64,000 nucleotides of DNA from Rhynchopus sp. YZ270_cl-10 (taxonomy: Eukaryota; Euglenozoa; Diplonemea; Diplonemida; Diplonemidae). A model generated the notes under the pieces. That model made no database searches and was not told the DNA's origin. It saw only the letters and a list, made by a program, of their open reading frames with translations. Shown piece after piece: positions 10,126 through 21,862 of this stretch; the stretch's first letter is position 1, and each line of letters begins with the position of its first letter. The stretch is taken from NCBI GenBank assembly GCA_964035575.1, contig OZ037903.1:893001-957000 (forward strand). Direction: 5' to 3'. The position numbers and the translations under genes are program-made.

Positions 10126-10385
10126 ATCTATTGAGTAGAAATGCACCCTACTACAAAAAAGGCAATGAATAACCTATTGTGCCCCCATTCGTAGTAGTTT
10201 TTTTGTGTGCTTTTTGCAAAAAAAAAAAAAGATGACTATTTTTATCTGATGTCGTTTTTTTGACTGAGACATAATTTGCAAAAAAAACTTCTCCTCAAAC
10301 ACTAATTCCGTTTTAACGCCCAATTCTTGGGTCTGTGTCTCTTGACACAAGAGAACACCATCCCCCTACGAGAGCACCCTTTTTA

Positions 10386-10433
10386 GGTGACTACGCACGA
10401 GAGGCTTAGGGTCATCGTACAAACTTTTTTTTT
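10386..10433 (+). repeat. Hairpin module A copy
   Basis: GGTGA-CTACGC-ACGAGAG-GCTTAG-GG-TCATC with one stem mismatch, followed by a pyrimidine tract. Confidence 0.8.
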
Positions 10434-10810
10434 GTCTTGCCTTTTTTTTTCCAACGATGCGTCCCCCTCGTGAGGCCGATTCATCTATCTATTGTACTAT
10501 CTGTTTAAGACGTGTCTACCTGAAAACCACAAACACGAGGTTGGTATTGTCACCTTGCTTGTCATTGCGGTACTCTCTTAGGGCGTCATCTTTTCCCCCA
10601 ACTTTCAAGTTTTTTTTTTTGTGGTTTCATCCGGGGCTGGGTCAGTCGGAGATCAACAACTACCATTTTATTATTCCTACGAAGCTTGCTTTAAAAAGGA
10701 GAAATAGTATTTACCGGGATACGGTCGGCCAAATCATCCCTCAAGGAGGATTTTGTGCAATCAACGAAAACAACTTTACCCTACCGATCCTACGATTTTA
10801 TTTTTTTTTC

Positions 10811-10920
10811 GAAATGGATTGTAGGATTTGCATGGTTGGGGTGTCCACCCTCCGGTACACCCGGTCATACCAAGGTACACTGTTCACGAGAGGGGCTTTT
10901 GTATTCCAACTCTACTTTTA
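10811..10920 (+). repeat. Composite hairpin modules C and B
   Basis: Module C (GCATGGTTGGGGTGTCCACC, then CTCCGG...CATACCAA) is joined to module B (GGTACACTGTTCACGAGAGG, then GGCTTTTGTATTCC) and a pyrimidine tract. Module F follows. Confidence 0.75.
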
Positions 10921-10932
10921 TTTTTCTGTGTA

Positions 10933-10972
10933 TCATACCTTCTATTCAGTAGAATAGTGAGTATATGAAACA
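10933..10972 (+). repeat. Module F, uninterrupted copy
   Basis: CTATTC-AGTA-GAATAG hairpin followed by TGAGTATATGAAA. It matches the site into which element E3 inserted at 3288 and so serves as a related empty site. Confidence 0.75.
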
Positions 10973-11404
10973 ATTTTTTTTTGTGGTCGTCCTTCGACAA
11001 TCCCCTCCCGCTGCTCCCCTCCCCTTATGGGAGAGGGTGTGTGATTTTTTTTTTGTGTTAAAGACATAGGTTTCGAACGCGCGTTCGCGTTTTTAGGGCG
11101 TTTTCGAGTGCGCGTTTGAAAAACGAAAAAAAAAAACGCGCGTTCGGAAAAAACGAGAAAAAAAACGCGCGTTTGAAAAAAACGGGAAAAAAACGCGCGT
11201 TTGAAAAACGAAAAAAAACGCGCGTTCGAAAAAAACGAGAAAAAAAACGCGCGTTTGAAAAACGAAAAAAAAAAAACGCACGTTCGAAAAAGTGGAAGCC
11301 TCATGTTTACGTGGGGAGGTTTTTCGAACGCGCGTCGAAAAAGTGGTTTTTTCGAACGCGCGTCCAGTTTTTCAAACGCGCGTTCGAAAAAAAAAAAAAA
11401 AAAA

Positions 11405-11441
11405 CAACGATTTCTAAAGCTACAGTTTCTGTACTTCATTG
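11405..11441 (+). other. Spliced-leader exon sequence fused to LINE 5' UTR
   Basis: The 37 nt begin CAACGATTT, contain AAAGCTACAGTTTCTGTAC and end TTCATTG. From memory this matches the diplonemid SL exon, and the ACAGTTTCTGTACT...ATTG core is shared with kinetoplastid SLs. What follows is ATTTCACAG, not a GT donor, so this is not an SL RNA gene. It is an SL already joined to a message, copied back into DNA with it. Confidence 0.85.
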
Positions 11442-11496
11442 ATTTCACAGATTTCACAAATTTTACACAAATTTTACACAACCTTAACGGATAAAC

Positions 11497-12717
11497 ATGT
11501 CATCACAGGGTGAACAACTCGTGATCAGCGCATACGGTATGAGGAATGTCCTTGGATCGTACTTGTCCATCTGTGGTCAACTAGACCACATGGGCAGGGT
11601 CCTCGAGCTGCTGGCCCCCTATGGGGACACCAACGGTGCGACCAGTGCTGCGGGGTTCTACCGCGGCAACGGCATCAAGTTGATGAGGATTGATGCCCGT
11701 GCCAATGTGGAGGAGATGATCTCCCTGTGCGAAGAGATTGGGTTTTCTGCCTATATCGCTGCGTGGTCCTTGCCCACAGATGGGGGAATGATCCTCGAGG
11801 CGTTTCTCAGAAGCGACAGCAGGAACGACTCCACCGCCAAACCCTTCAGAGACATCCGCAAAGCCTTACGCAACTTGGAACTGCTGGAGGGGTCGAAAGT
11901 GATCAGGGCGACTGCCAGTGGCTACGACATCCACTCCCCCATCCTCAACGACGCCACCCTGGAGCGGCTAGCGGGGCTTTTGGATCAGGCTAACATCGCT
12001 TTGAAATACCAAGGCCGTTTCGTGTCTACTAAAGAAAAGAAGGAGGAGAGGCGGAAGAAGTTCCTTGCGGACTCGAGGTCCAAATGGGGAGGTTACGGTT
12101 TCCACCGTAGCTTCTCGGAATTCGAGTTCGCAGCTATGCTGGAACAACTGGACATCTCCTCTGAGGGGACCCGCATCTACCCAGCTCATGGGCTGGTGCG
12201 CGGCGCCCCAATCTTTATCATTGAGGGTTTGTCGGAGCTAGACATGGCACAAATCGAGAAGACGAACATCGTCAGCCCTTACGGGGTCACTTTGGTGATG
12301 GGTCCAGTGGAAGGGCTTATCCACCAGAGGGAGGCCCAGGCGTGGGGCGGTGCAATGCATTTCCAAAGCACAAAAGTGAACGAGCCGCCCCCGGCTGAAA
12401 CCAACACGGAAGACGTCGACACCACCACAAATGTGCCAGCCAGGGCTGCCGACACCACCAACATGTTTGACGACGAGCGTTCTGACAGCGGAAGCATCCT
12501 CGAAACGTCCGCAGAGGAAGAAGAGGAAGAAGCGGACGAAGAGGAAGAAGAGGGAGCCGGTGAGCAGAGACAGAAGAAGAGACGCAGGCAGAGCAAGGGC
12601 AACGCCGGCGGGAAGAAGAAGAAGTCCAAAACTACTGTCGACTTATCGGTTTCGGAAGCGGTCGACACAGCGCAGGAAGAGACGTCACCCCGTCCTGATC
12701 CTGCGCCAAGGAAATAA
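11497..12717 (+). CDS. LINE ORF1 protein
   Basis: This protein of 406 residues is encoded upstream of ORF2 in the same retrotransposon. By position it should be the nucleic-acid-binding ORF1 protein that coats LINE RNA. I do not recognise a standard RRM, zinc knuckle or esterase domain. Residues about 1-310 look globular (MRNVLGSYLSICGQ; a tail of this part reads GAPIFIIEGLSELDMAQIEK). Residues about 340-365 are almost all Glu/Asp (SAEEEEEEADEEEEEGAGE), followed by a basic stretch (RQKKRRRQSKG, GGKKKKSK) likely to bind RNA or act as a nuclear signal. The stop at 12715-12717 is five bases before the ORF2 ATG (TAACCGTTATG), which suggests termination-reinitiation or a separate message for ORF2. 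Confidence 0.8.
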   Translation: MSSQGEQLVISAYGMRNVLGSYLSICGQLDHMGRVLELLAPYGDTNGATSAAGFYRGNGIKLMRIDARANVEEMISLCEEIGFSAYIAAWSLPTDGGMILEAFLRSDSRNDSTAKPFRDIRKALRNLELLEGSKVIRATASGYDIHSPILNDATLERLAGLLDQANIALKYQGRFVSTKEKKEERRKKFLADSRSKWGGYGFHRSFSEFEFAAMLEQLDISSEGTRIYPAHGLVRGAPIFIIEGLSELDMAQIEKTNIVSPYGVTLVMGPVEGLIHQREAQAWGGAMHFQSTKVNEPPPAETNTEDVDTTTNVPARAADTTNMFDDERSDSGSILETSAEEEEEEADEEEEEGAGEQRQKKRRRQSKGNAGGKKKKSKTTVDLSVSEAVDTAQEETSPRPDPAPRK

Positions 12718-12722
12718 CCGTT

Positions 12723-15700
12723 ATGACCACAACCACACCAGCAAAGAACAGAACCGTGAGTGAACCTCCCCTATCCCCCCTACCCCCGAATCACAGTTAC
12801 ACAACAGTCAATCCCCCATACGTCAATGCTTCCCAAACCCGCCCGCCAACGGACATCAAACTCGTGGGTTGCAACTCGTGTTGCAAAATTTATTTGTCAA
12901 AATACTTCCGCCTCCTGCCAAAGAGTGAACTGCTGGCAACTTACGAAATCGGGCAACCGGTGGAAAAGTTTCGTGAAGCCGCCACACGTCATCAGTGGGT
13001 TCCAGTGGTAGTAGCCTCCATCAGCGAAAACAACTGCGATGTGGCTAGAAGTGCGATTTTGCTACGCGCCAATACGCCATGCTACACAACAAAGACAGGT
13101 ACGTACCACACCGCATGTTACGCAGACATCAAACTCCCGACCTCCTCCATCCGAATTATCAGCGTCTACGTCCAGTGCAACAGAAGCGGCGAGCAGATGA
13201 CAAACCTAGGCTCATGGATCAGGAAAACCGAACGTGAGAGTCCTCATGATACAATTATTATAGGGGATTTTAACGTGCGCACTACACCAACCGTGGAGGC
13301 AGTAGTCCGTGGTGGTAATTACCGCGAACTGGTGAGGGGACGAACCACTTTCGCCAGATCCAAGACCCAGAGGAGTTCCCTGGACAGAGTGTTTGTGCAA
13401 AGGGGCTGCAAGCTAAACCTGGAACAAATAAGTTTCACCGGTGCGAGTGACCACGCTGCCCTGACGGTGAACATCCGACAAACATTAGCAAATCCCATAC
13501 CGTCCATGCAACAACCACCGGCAGGTTTCAAACTAGGACTCAAAGAGCTCGACTGCATCATCCAGGGAAAACCAGAATGGATTAACGTGAGACCGGCCCC
13601 CAAACCAAAGTGCCCAAGACTATGGCGACTATCCAAAGCTTTGCAGTGCCGCTTAGTTCTGAGAAGCCAACATGCGGCACGGAAGGAGTGGGATGCAACT
13701 GCCAACCTCAACCGACAGATAAAGGACATCCGGGACAAGATGGACTTCCTAATCCAGGGAACGGCGTCGAACGACATGCAGACGAGAAGACTACCCTACC
13801 AGCCCCCAAAAGTTGAAAACCCGGGGGTCTTCGTGGAACACTTTCGAAAACGTTTCGCAGCGAGCGAACAACGAGCCAGCGGAATGACAGGCAGTGCGAT
13901 AAGCCTTGAATGTGATGACGTCTCGAGAGCTATAGCTTCAATGCGGACCAGCTCACGAACCACTGATTACTCACTTCGTTTCTTCAACAATGTGAAAGAC
14001 GATATCTTACAGAAGCTAACAATACGATTTAACGAGTGGCTAAGATGTGGCATTCCCCCAAAGGAATCTACTTCATGGATTTTTCTTGCGTGGAAGCTAG
14101 GTTCCCGTAAACGTCAACACCCCAAATCTTTTCGCCCGGTCGCCATCATGCCCCTTCTCCTAAAGATCCTCCACACCGCCCTCTACGTGCGCCTAAAAGA
14201 AGACATCTACCGAGAAGTGCGAGAGAAGAATTTCCAGTATGGCAGCGTCAGAAAAACAGGGATGGTCGAAATCATATACAATGCCCAGAAATGGTTGGAC
14301 GAGAATTACGCTAATGACCTCGATGACGAACATGTGGTGCTCATCACGGACCTCCTGGCGGCCTATGACTCGGTGCCCCACGACGGAGTAGTGCACACCT
14401 TACAGAACATCATGGGCAGCAGGTGGGCAGCTACAGCCCAACGTGTGCTCGAAGCGCAGACGGTCTCGTTAACGTTTTACGACGGCTTCTCAACCCCTTT
14501 CCGCCTGGGTAAGGGGCTTTTGCAGGGGTCTCCACTGAGCGTTCTCCTCTACCTCCTCTACACCGCCTATCCACCTCCAGGCCTCCAAACAAGCAAAGCG
14601 TTCGTGGACGACATCACCACCTTGACAACCAAAGGTCGCGTGGAACACGACCTGCAACTGATCGAATCGTGGGCCTCAGATCTCCAACTTGAGCTGGCGT
14701 GGAGTAAAACCACGGTAATATCGAAGACAATTTTCAACTTCACAGACAACTCAGGCAACAGCAAAGTCTCTACTGCTAGTGCTAGGCTGCTAGGGGCCTG
14801 TGTACACGGGAACAAAAAGATAGCTAATTGCGAGCAAAATGCGTCAAAGACGGAGAGGCTCTGCAGGGTGATAGACCACATCACGTCCTCCCGCTACACA
14901 CCGACGAAGCGGAAGGTGGAACAATATAAATGCTACGCCCTACCCGTCCTGTCGCTCCATTCGCTGTCCAAGTGCTTCGACCCAGCAGAGCAGAAGATCG
15001 CAGCTGCCTGTGGACGGCTCATTCCCTCTCACCCCCGAGGTTGTGGCATTAAGCACTTCGCAACAAGCAAGCACGGTTTTGGACGGACTCCTGTGGTGGA
15101 CTACACGGAGGCGGTGCGCACCCATGCTCACTTGGTCTCCACAAACTACCGCTCCGAGGAGGCACTCCCGGCGGAAGGTTTCAGAAGGCGTGCTCCACGT
15201 GACGGCGACACACCAACGGTCATTCAGGACATCCAGCAACAGCTCGATACCTTCTCGGGAAATAGGGATCTAGTGGTGGCCTCTGACGGTGGTTACTTCG
15301 AAGACGACAACACGGGCACTATTGGGATCAGCATCAACGGGGTAAAACATGGGGCTAAAATAAGAGGTAAGGTCCTTTCTAGCACTCACGCTGAACTTGC
15401 AGCGGCGATTACTCTGGCAACTGCTCTGAAGGGCTCCACCCACCGCTTCAGGGTGGTGTGGTGGTGTGACAGCAGGAACGCGATCGCTCGCCAGACTGCT
15501 AAGGACCCCATGGACCCGGCTTCGTGTGTGCTGGGAGCTCCTGGGATGCCCCTCATGTCGTGGGCCAAAGGTCATAGCAAAAACGTTCACATCAACGCCG
15601 CCGATGAGGCTGCCACACAAGCCCGCGTTCTGCCCTCCACCCTGGACGTCGAAGTGTGCCTTGCGCGACACAACATCCCTTTCATCTGCTTTTCGGAAAA

Positions 15701-16208
15701 AGTCGTCGTCACCCAGTTGTCCAGTCCGATGCATTTCATCAGGCAGGTAAAAGCGATGAATCGCGAGGCAGGGATTGCTACGAGGATACGGGAACAATGC
15801 CCACAGGAGTGCACAAAGCGACAGAACTTGCGCCGTCTGATGTACATCCCAGGGTGTTGTGACATCATGCAGGCCATCGCGAGGCGTGCGGTACTGCAGC
15901 GTAGTACCAAGGCCAAGTGTGCGATTCCCCAGTGCGACGGTCTTGCCACAGCCGAGCACGTTTTGTTGTGCAATTCGCCAGCACACCGACGTGCCCTATC
16001 ACGTTTCGCAGACATAGAGAAGGTCTACCCCTCTCCCCCGACAGTACACACAGTGTTGCGAGATTTTGCTATGCGGCGCCCCCCCACGCTTATGATGGTG
16101 TGCGAGCGGATGAAAGTGCAGGAGGCCGACGATGTGAGGATGTCTGAGTGGTGTGACGGTCTCCACAAATGGCTCATGCTACGAGTGGAGTTCCGGGAAC
16201 GAATATGA
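12723..16208 (+). CDS. LINE ORF2: endonuclease, reverse transcriptase, RNase H
   Basis: This multifunctional polyprotein of 1161 residues nicks target DNA and copies LINE RNA into it. The N-terminal part is an AP-like endonuclease, with GDFN at 181-184 and the catalytic SDHA at 242-245. Reverse transcriptase follows: PKSFRPVAIMPLLLK, motif A with Asp543 and Asp549 (DLLAAYDSVPHD), LLQGSPLS, and the catalytic FVDD at 627-630. An RNase H domain begins at ASDGGYF (Asp855), with HAELAA and WCDSRNA supplying the other acidic residues. A C-terminal Cys/His motif begins at about residue 1066 (CAIPQCDGLATAEHVLLC). All key residues are present and there is no internal stop, so it could be active. The domain order fits the I/ingi group of euglenozoan LINEs. 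Confidence 0.93.
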   Translation: MTTTTPAKNRTVSEPPLSPLPPNHSYTTVNPPYVNASQTRPPTDIKLVGCNSCCKIYLSKYFRLLPKSELLATYEIGQPVEKFREAATRHQWVPVVVASISENNCDVARSAILLRANTPCYTTKTGTYHTACYADIKLPTSSIRIISVYVQCNRSGEQMTNLGSWIRKTERESPHDTIIIGDFNVRTTPTVEAVVRGGNYRELVRGRTTFARSKTQRSSLDRVFVQRGCKLNLEQISFTGASDHAALTVNIRQTLANPIPSMQQPPAGFKLGLKELDCIIQGKPEWINVRPAPKPKCPRLWRLSKALQCRLVLRSQHAARKEWDATANLNRQIKDIRDKMDFLIQGTASNDMQTRRLPYQPPKVENPGVFVEHFRKRFAASEQRASGMTGSAISLECDDVSRAIASMRTSSRTTDYSLRFFNNVKDDILQKLTIRFNEWLRCGIPPKESTSWIFLAWKLGSRKRQHPKSFRPVAIMPLLLKILHTALYVRLKEDIYREVREKNFQYGSVRKTGMVEIIYNAQKWLDENYANDLDDEHVVLITDLLAAYDSVPHDGVVHTLQNIMGSRWAATAQRVLEAQTVSLTFYDGFSTPFRLGKGLLQGSPLSVLLYLLYTAYPPPGLQTSKAFVDDITTLTTKGRVEHDLQLIESWASDLQLELAWSKTTVISKTIFNFTDNSGNSKVSTASARLLGACVHGNKKIANCEQNASKTERLCRVIDHITSSRYTPTKRKVEQYKCYALPVLSLHSLSKCFDPAEQKIAAACGRLIPSHPRGCGIKHFATSKHGFGRTPVVDYTEAVRTHAHLVSTNYRSEEALPAEGFRRRAPRDGDTPTVIQDIQQQLDTFSGNRDLVVASDGGYFEDDNTGTIGISINGVKHGAKIRGKVLSSTHAELAAAITLATALKGSTHRFRVVWWCDSRNAIARQTAKDPMDPASCVLGAPGMPLMSWAKGHSKNVHINAADEAATQARVLPSTLDVEVCLARHNIPFICFSEKVVVTQLSSPMHFIRQVKAMNREAGIATRIREQCPQECTKRQNLRRLMYIPGCCDIMQAIARRAVLQRSTKAKCAIPQCDGLATAEHVLLCNSPAHRRALSRFADIEKVYPSPPTVHTVLRDFAMRRPPTLMMVCERMKVQEADDVRMSEWCDGLHKWLMLRVEFRERI

Positions 16209-16927
16209 GGTCTTTGTGGGTTTTTGTATAGCTGTGTGACTTAGTGATTCAACCCTTCCCCCCTCCGTTACACGCCCCTGCCCACCCCCCTACTTAATAG
16301 CTCTCTTCTAAGTCCCTCCCCCCCTTGGCTTCTTTACAACCAGGGTGGTACTCATGTACCATAACCTACCAACACCCTTCACGCACGCACTCCTGGGAAA
16401 ATAGTGAAATTCTGTGAAGAAATAAAAGTTGCTCTTTAGGGTTCAGGACGGCTGACGTCTATACCTTCTGCAGTACATAGGCTTCGGCCAACTTTGAGTA
16501 CAGAACTTTGTTCCGTTTTTGGAGCGAAGTGATTGTCGACACAACAAAAAACGCCCTTTTTTTTTTACGCGCGTCCGGCTTTTCGAACGCGCGTTTTTTT
16601 TTTTTTTTTTGCGCGTTTTTTTTTTTTTTCATGTGCGCGTTTTCCGATTTTGGATTTGCGCGTTTTCGATTTTCGAACGCGCGTTCGAAACCTATGTAAA
16701 GAACCCGCAAAAGAAACCAAGAGAACAGAAAAGAAGCCACCCCACCCCCACCCCCCATTTTTTTCCAGACGTAACCCACGAAATAGATCACCATGGGTTT
16801 TTTCGGGTCCACTCCCTCTGATGTTTCTATATTTTCGTTTACGGCTGAAATTTCATTTCCACAACCCTACCTATCTAATCCTCTCACAGCAACCTATTTT
16901 TTTTTTTGTTTTTTCCGAACCTGAAAG
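16209..16927. other. LINE 3' UTR, right arm of E1, and AK7 leader
   Basis: This interval holds the LINE 3' UTR with AATAAA at 16421, the right GCGCGTT-rich arm of element E1 up to 16696, and then a 230-bp leader. That leader contains the likely SL acceptor for the next gene (pyrimidine tract ending CTCTCACAG at 16889). Confidence 0.6.
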
Positions 16928-19763
16928 ATGGTTGGGAAAAAGGCGTTTGTGAGTCATGTTGATAGTCACTTAGGGAAGGTGCTGTGCAAACGTTTACACC
17001 AAGCGGAGTATGAGGTGAACGGCACTTCCTCGGATGTTTCCGCAAAGACTGCAAAGTGGGCGAACGTTGTGCAGTCGAACAACGTAGAACAGCTACGCAA
17101 GCACCTTATGGAAAGCGACGTGGTGGTGTACCAGCTGGAGGACTCTGTGAGCGAGGCCACCTCTGCACTGAAGGTGCTGATGAACGGACACTACGACGAG
17201 GAGAAGACCTTTATCCTGATCTCTTCCACCATGACGTGGTCTGAAACGGAGGCAGCTGCGCTTGCAGAAAAGGCAGAAGCAGCTGAAGCAGGCGACGACG
17301 AATCCAACCCCGAAGAGCAAGAAGAAAAGGAACAGCCCTCCTACACCGAGGAGGAGTACACAAAGCGTGTACCTCACGTTAAATACCAGCTGTGGAAGGA
17401 GCTGGAAAAGCTCTGCAAAAAGGCCAATTCAGAAACTCTGCACACTTACTGCATCTTCTCGGGTTTGCAGTATGGGATGGGGGAAGACAAACTGCACCCA
17501 ATCTTCAAGCAGGCGTGGCATCTTAGTGACGAAGGGCTTCCTATCTTCGACAAAGGGGCGAACATTGTTCCCATGGTTCACGTGCAAGACCTGGCGAGTC
17601 TTGCCTTCAGATTGGGTACCATTGATGCGCCGATCGAAGGTCAACGCTATTTCTTTGCGGTAGACGAAGGGAACGCTTCCTGGAAGGATATCATCGGGGC
17701 GATTAACACCAATCTCGGAAACGGAAAGGCGTTTAGCGTTCCGAAGCATGATCTGATTTTGTACGAAAATGTCGAGCATTTTATCATCAATTTGAAGGTC
17801 GAGATTGGGAAGATGGGTGAAGTCCTTGAGGAGGATGAGTGGGTGTCCAAAACCGGGTTTATCGAAAACATTGGCAAGGTTGTGGATGAGTTCAAGAAGG
17901 AACGTAAGATCCAACCCCTCCGCGCAGCCGTTCTTGGACCACCTATGTCAGGAAAAAGCTTCTTCGGACGCGAGCTTGCCGCGCACTACAGAGTTCCATG
18001 CTTTTCCATTTACGACATCATTAAGGATTACGAAGGCCAAATTGACCAGCTAAACGACGAGCTTATGAGACTCAAATTTACTCAAAAAGAGGCGAGAACG
18101 AGGGAGAAACTCTTAGAACTACGTCAAAAGCGCGCTGAGGCTGCCGCTGCTGCCGAAGGGGAAGACGCCGAAGGCAAAGACGAAGATGCACAGGAGGACA
18201 AACTGAAGGACGACGAATCCGACGACGAGATCTTTGACGACGATCTGCTTCAAGAGCTCGAACGCGTTGGGAAGGAAGAGGGAGCACCTGAGGAAGAGGA
18301 GCCTGAGGAGACCGAGGAGATGGCCGCTGTGAAAGAACAGATTGGCGTTGTGTCCCGCATTCTTGCTCTACGCGAAAAGGAAGCAAAAGACGAAGAACCC
18401 GAGGCCGCCAACCCCAAAGACAAAAAGAAAGACAAAGGCAAGGCAGCACCACCACCTGCAGCAGAAGAAGACAAAAAGGCTAAGGCACCCCCACGCTACT
18501 CTGACCGCTGCCTTGCCTTCATGGTCCGTTGGAAGCTCTGCCAACCACAAAGCAGAAACCAAGGCTACATCCTAGATGGCTACCCAAAGACCGTGAAGCA
18601 GGCACGCTTCCTCTTCGAAGATGGCCAGCCAGGGGACAACCCTGCAGAAGGCGCAGAAGACGAAGAGGAGCCCGCCCTCGAGGACGAGAAGAAGCCCATG
18701 GACGAAACCTTCTTCCCCGACTACCTCGTGAACCTGAAGGCCTCCGACACCTTCCTCACAGAGAGGCTTCTCAAGGTGGTCAACCAGCACCCACACAACA
18801 ACTCTGCAGACTTCCAGCAGAGGCTGGAGTTCTATAAAACGCACAACCCCGTGAGGTATATTTTTGTGATTGTAAAAAAAAAATACCACCAAAATTAATA
18901 CAACAGAGACCGCCTTGAGCCCACAAAGGACGCTTCCAAAGGGTTGATCGCATTCCTCGAATCCTCCCTGACTACCACAGAGCGGGCGCTGTTTTACAGA
19001 CAGGTTTGCACCCCCCTTCCTCTTCCTCTTCCTCCTCCTCCTCCCCCCCGGGGTCCGACCATTTCCCAGTCATCCCCCCGGTATTAATTCCCCCAAAATA
19101 GGGTTTCAGAGCATGGGCATGAGTTCACAATCTGGAAAAGTATGGTGAATTTTTGGCAAAATGGTCTATAATGTGCACTACAGTTTTTTTTTTAAATTCC
19201 CCGACAATTTCTTTTCACATTGTACTCCCCACTTCTCTCTACCGCTCCACCTCATCTCCAATTTTCCACCATCCACACAACAGTTTGACGTAGAATGCAC
19301 ACCTTTGGTGCCGCCACCTCCCCCGGAGAGTGCATATGAGAAACGCCAGCCAGACAAGGTGTTGACGTGCATGACAGACTTTGTTGGTGCTGCCAACAAT
19401 TATGGCCCGACACCTCAGGCTTTGGCAGAGGAGCAGTCTCTGCAGAGGTCGCTTGAAGAAGAGCAGAGGACAAAGAGAGACCGCCTGGAGCAAACAAGGC
19501 GAGAGAAGGATCAGAGGCAGAAGGAGGATCTGGAGATGCTTGAGCGTGCCGAGGCAACGCGGGTTGCGGAGCTGAAGGCGCAGGAACGTGAAATGCTTGA
19601 AACCCGCAAGGAACCCCTCAAGCAGTACCTCATGGCGAACATCATCCCCGTCCTCACCAAAGGCATTGTCGAAGTATGTGAACAACGTCCTGACGATCCA
19701 ATTGACTATCTCGCGGATTGGCTGTTCAGACATAACCCAATGGACGATGACACCGGAGTGTAG
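16928..19763 (+). CDS. AK7: Adenylate kinase 7 (flagellar), three exons
   Basis: Exons 16928-18855, 18907-19003 and 19284-19763 join in frame to give 834 residues. AK7 converts ATP + AMP to 2 ADP and is known from motile cilia. Residues 1 to about 330 form a Rossmann NAD-epimerase-like domain (VGKKAFVSHVDSHLGKVLC). The kinase P-loop GPPMSGKS is at 337-344 and GYILDGYPKT begins at 546. A long acidic and Lys-rich insert (about 380-525) separates them, making this longer than the human protein (723). After a coiled stretch (SLEEEQRTKRDRLEQTRREK), a Dpy-30 docking motif lies at about 786-826 (LMANIIPVLTKGIVEVC, DPIDYLADWLF), as AK7 family members have. Intron 1 is only 51 nt; intron 2 is 280 nt. 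Both are GT-AG. Confidence 0.92.

Positions 19764-21862
<2,099 letters not shown>

Larger units (their letters stand above)
8452..11058 (+). other. Gene-free spacer dense in hairpin modules
   Basis: No protein gene can be supported. Apart from the modules listed individually, a divergent module D lies near 10628-10665, a hairpin CGTCC-GCAAA-GGACG near 9618, and many homopolymer T and A runs occur. All recognisable modules read on the + strand. Confidence 0.6.
11405..16545 (+). mobile_element. Two-ORF non-LTR retrotransposon (LINE) with SL at its 5' end
   Basis: From 5' to 3': SL exon (11405-11441), 5' UTR of ATTTCACA and TTTTACACAAA repeats, ORF1 (11497-12717), ORF2 (12723-16208), and a 3' UTR with AATAAA at 16421-16426, ending at an A-run near 16545. 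ORF2 has an AP-type endonuclease, reverse transcriptase, RNase H and a terminal Cys/His motif. That order is that of the I/ingi group, to which trypanosomatid ingi and L1Tc elements belong. Both ORFs are uninterrupted, so the copy looks whole. A target duplication cannot be resolved because both junctions are A-runs. Confidence 0.85.
11065..16696. mobile_element. Inverted-repeat element E1 carrying a LINE
   Basis: Perfect 23-bp terminal inverted repeats lie at 11065-11087 and 16674-16696 (starting CATAGGTTTCGAACGCG). They are flanked by the 6-bp direct repeat TAAAGA at 11059-11064 and 16697-16702. Each arm is extended by degenerate ACGCGCGTTYGAAAAA units (11088-11386 on the left, about 16552-16673 inverted on the right), so the arms can fold back. 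The centre is occupied by the SL-capped LINE, which starts after an A-run at 11387-11404 and ends near an A-run at 16545-16551. The simplest reading is a LINE inserted into the A/T-rich centre of a pre-existing foldback element. Perfect terminal repeats and open ORFs point to recent events. Confidence 0.8.

Noticed and set aside
11405-11441. SL sequence as an SL RNA gene, or the LINE as a site-specific SL-gene insertion
   Set aside because: No GT donor or SL RNA intron follows the exon; it runs straight into the LINE leader, as in a trans-spliced message.
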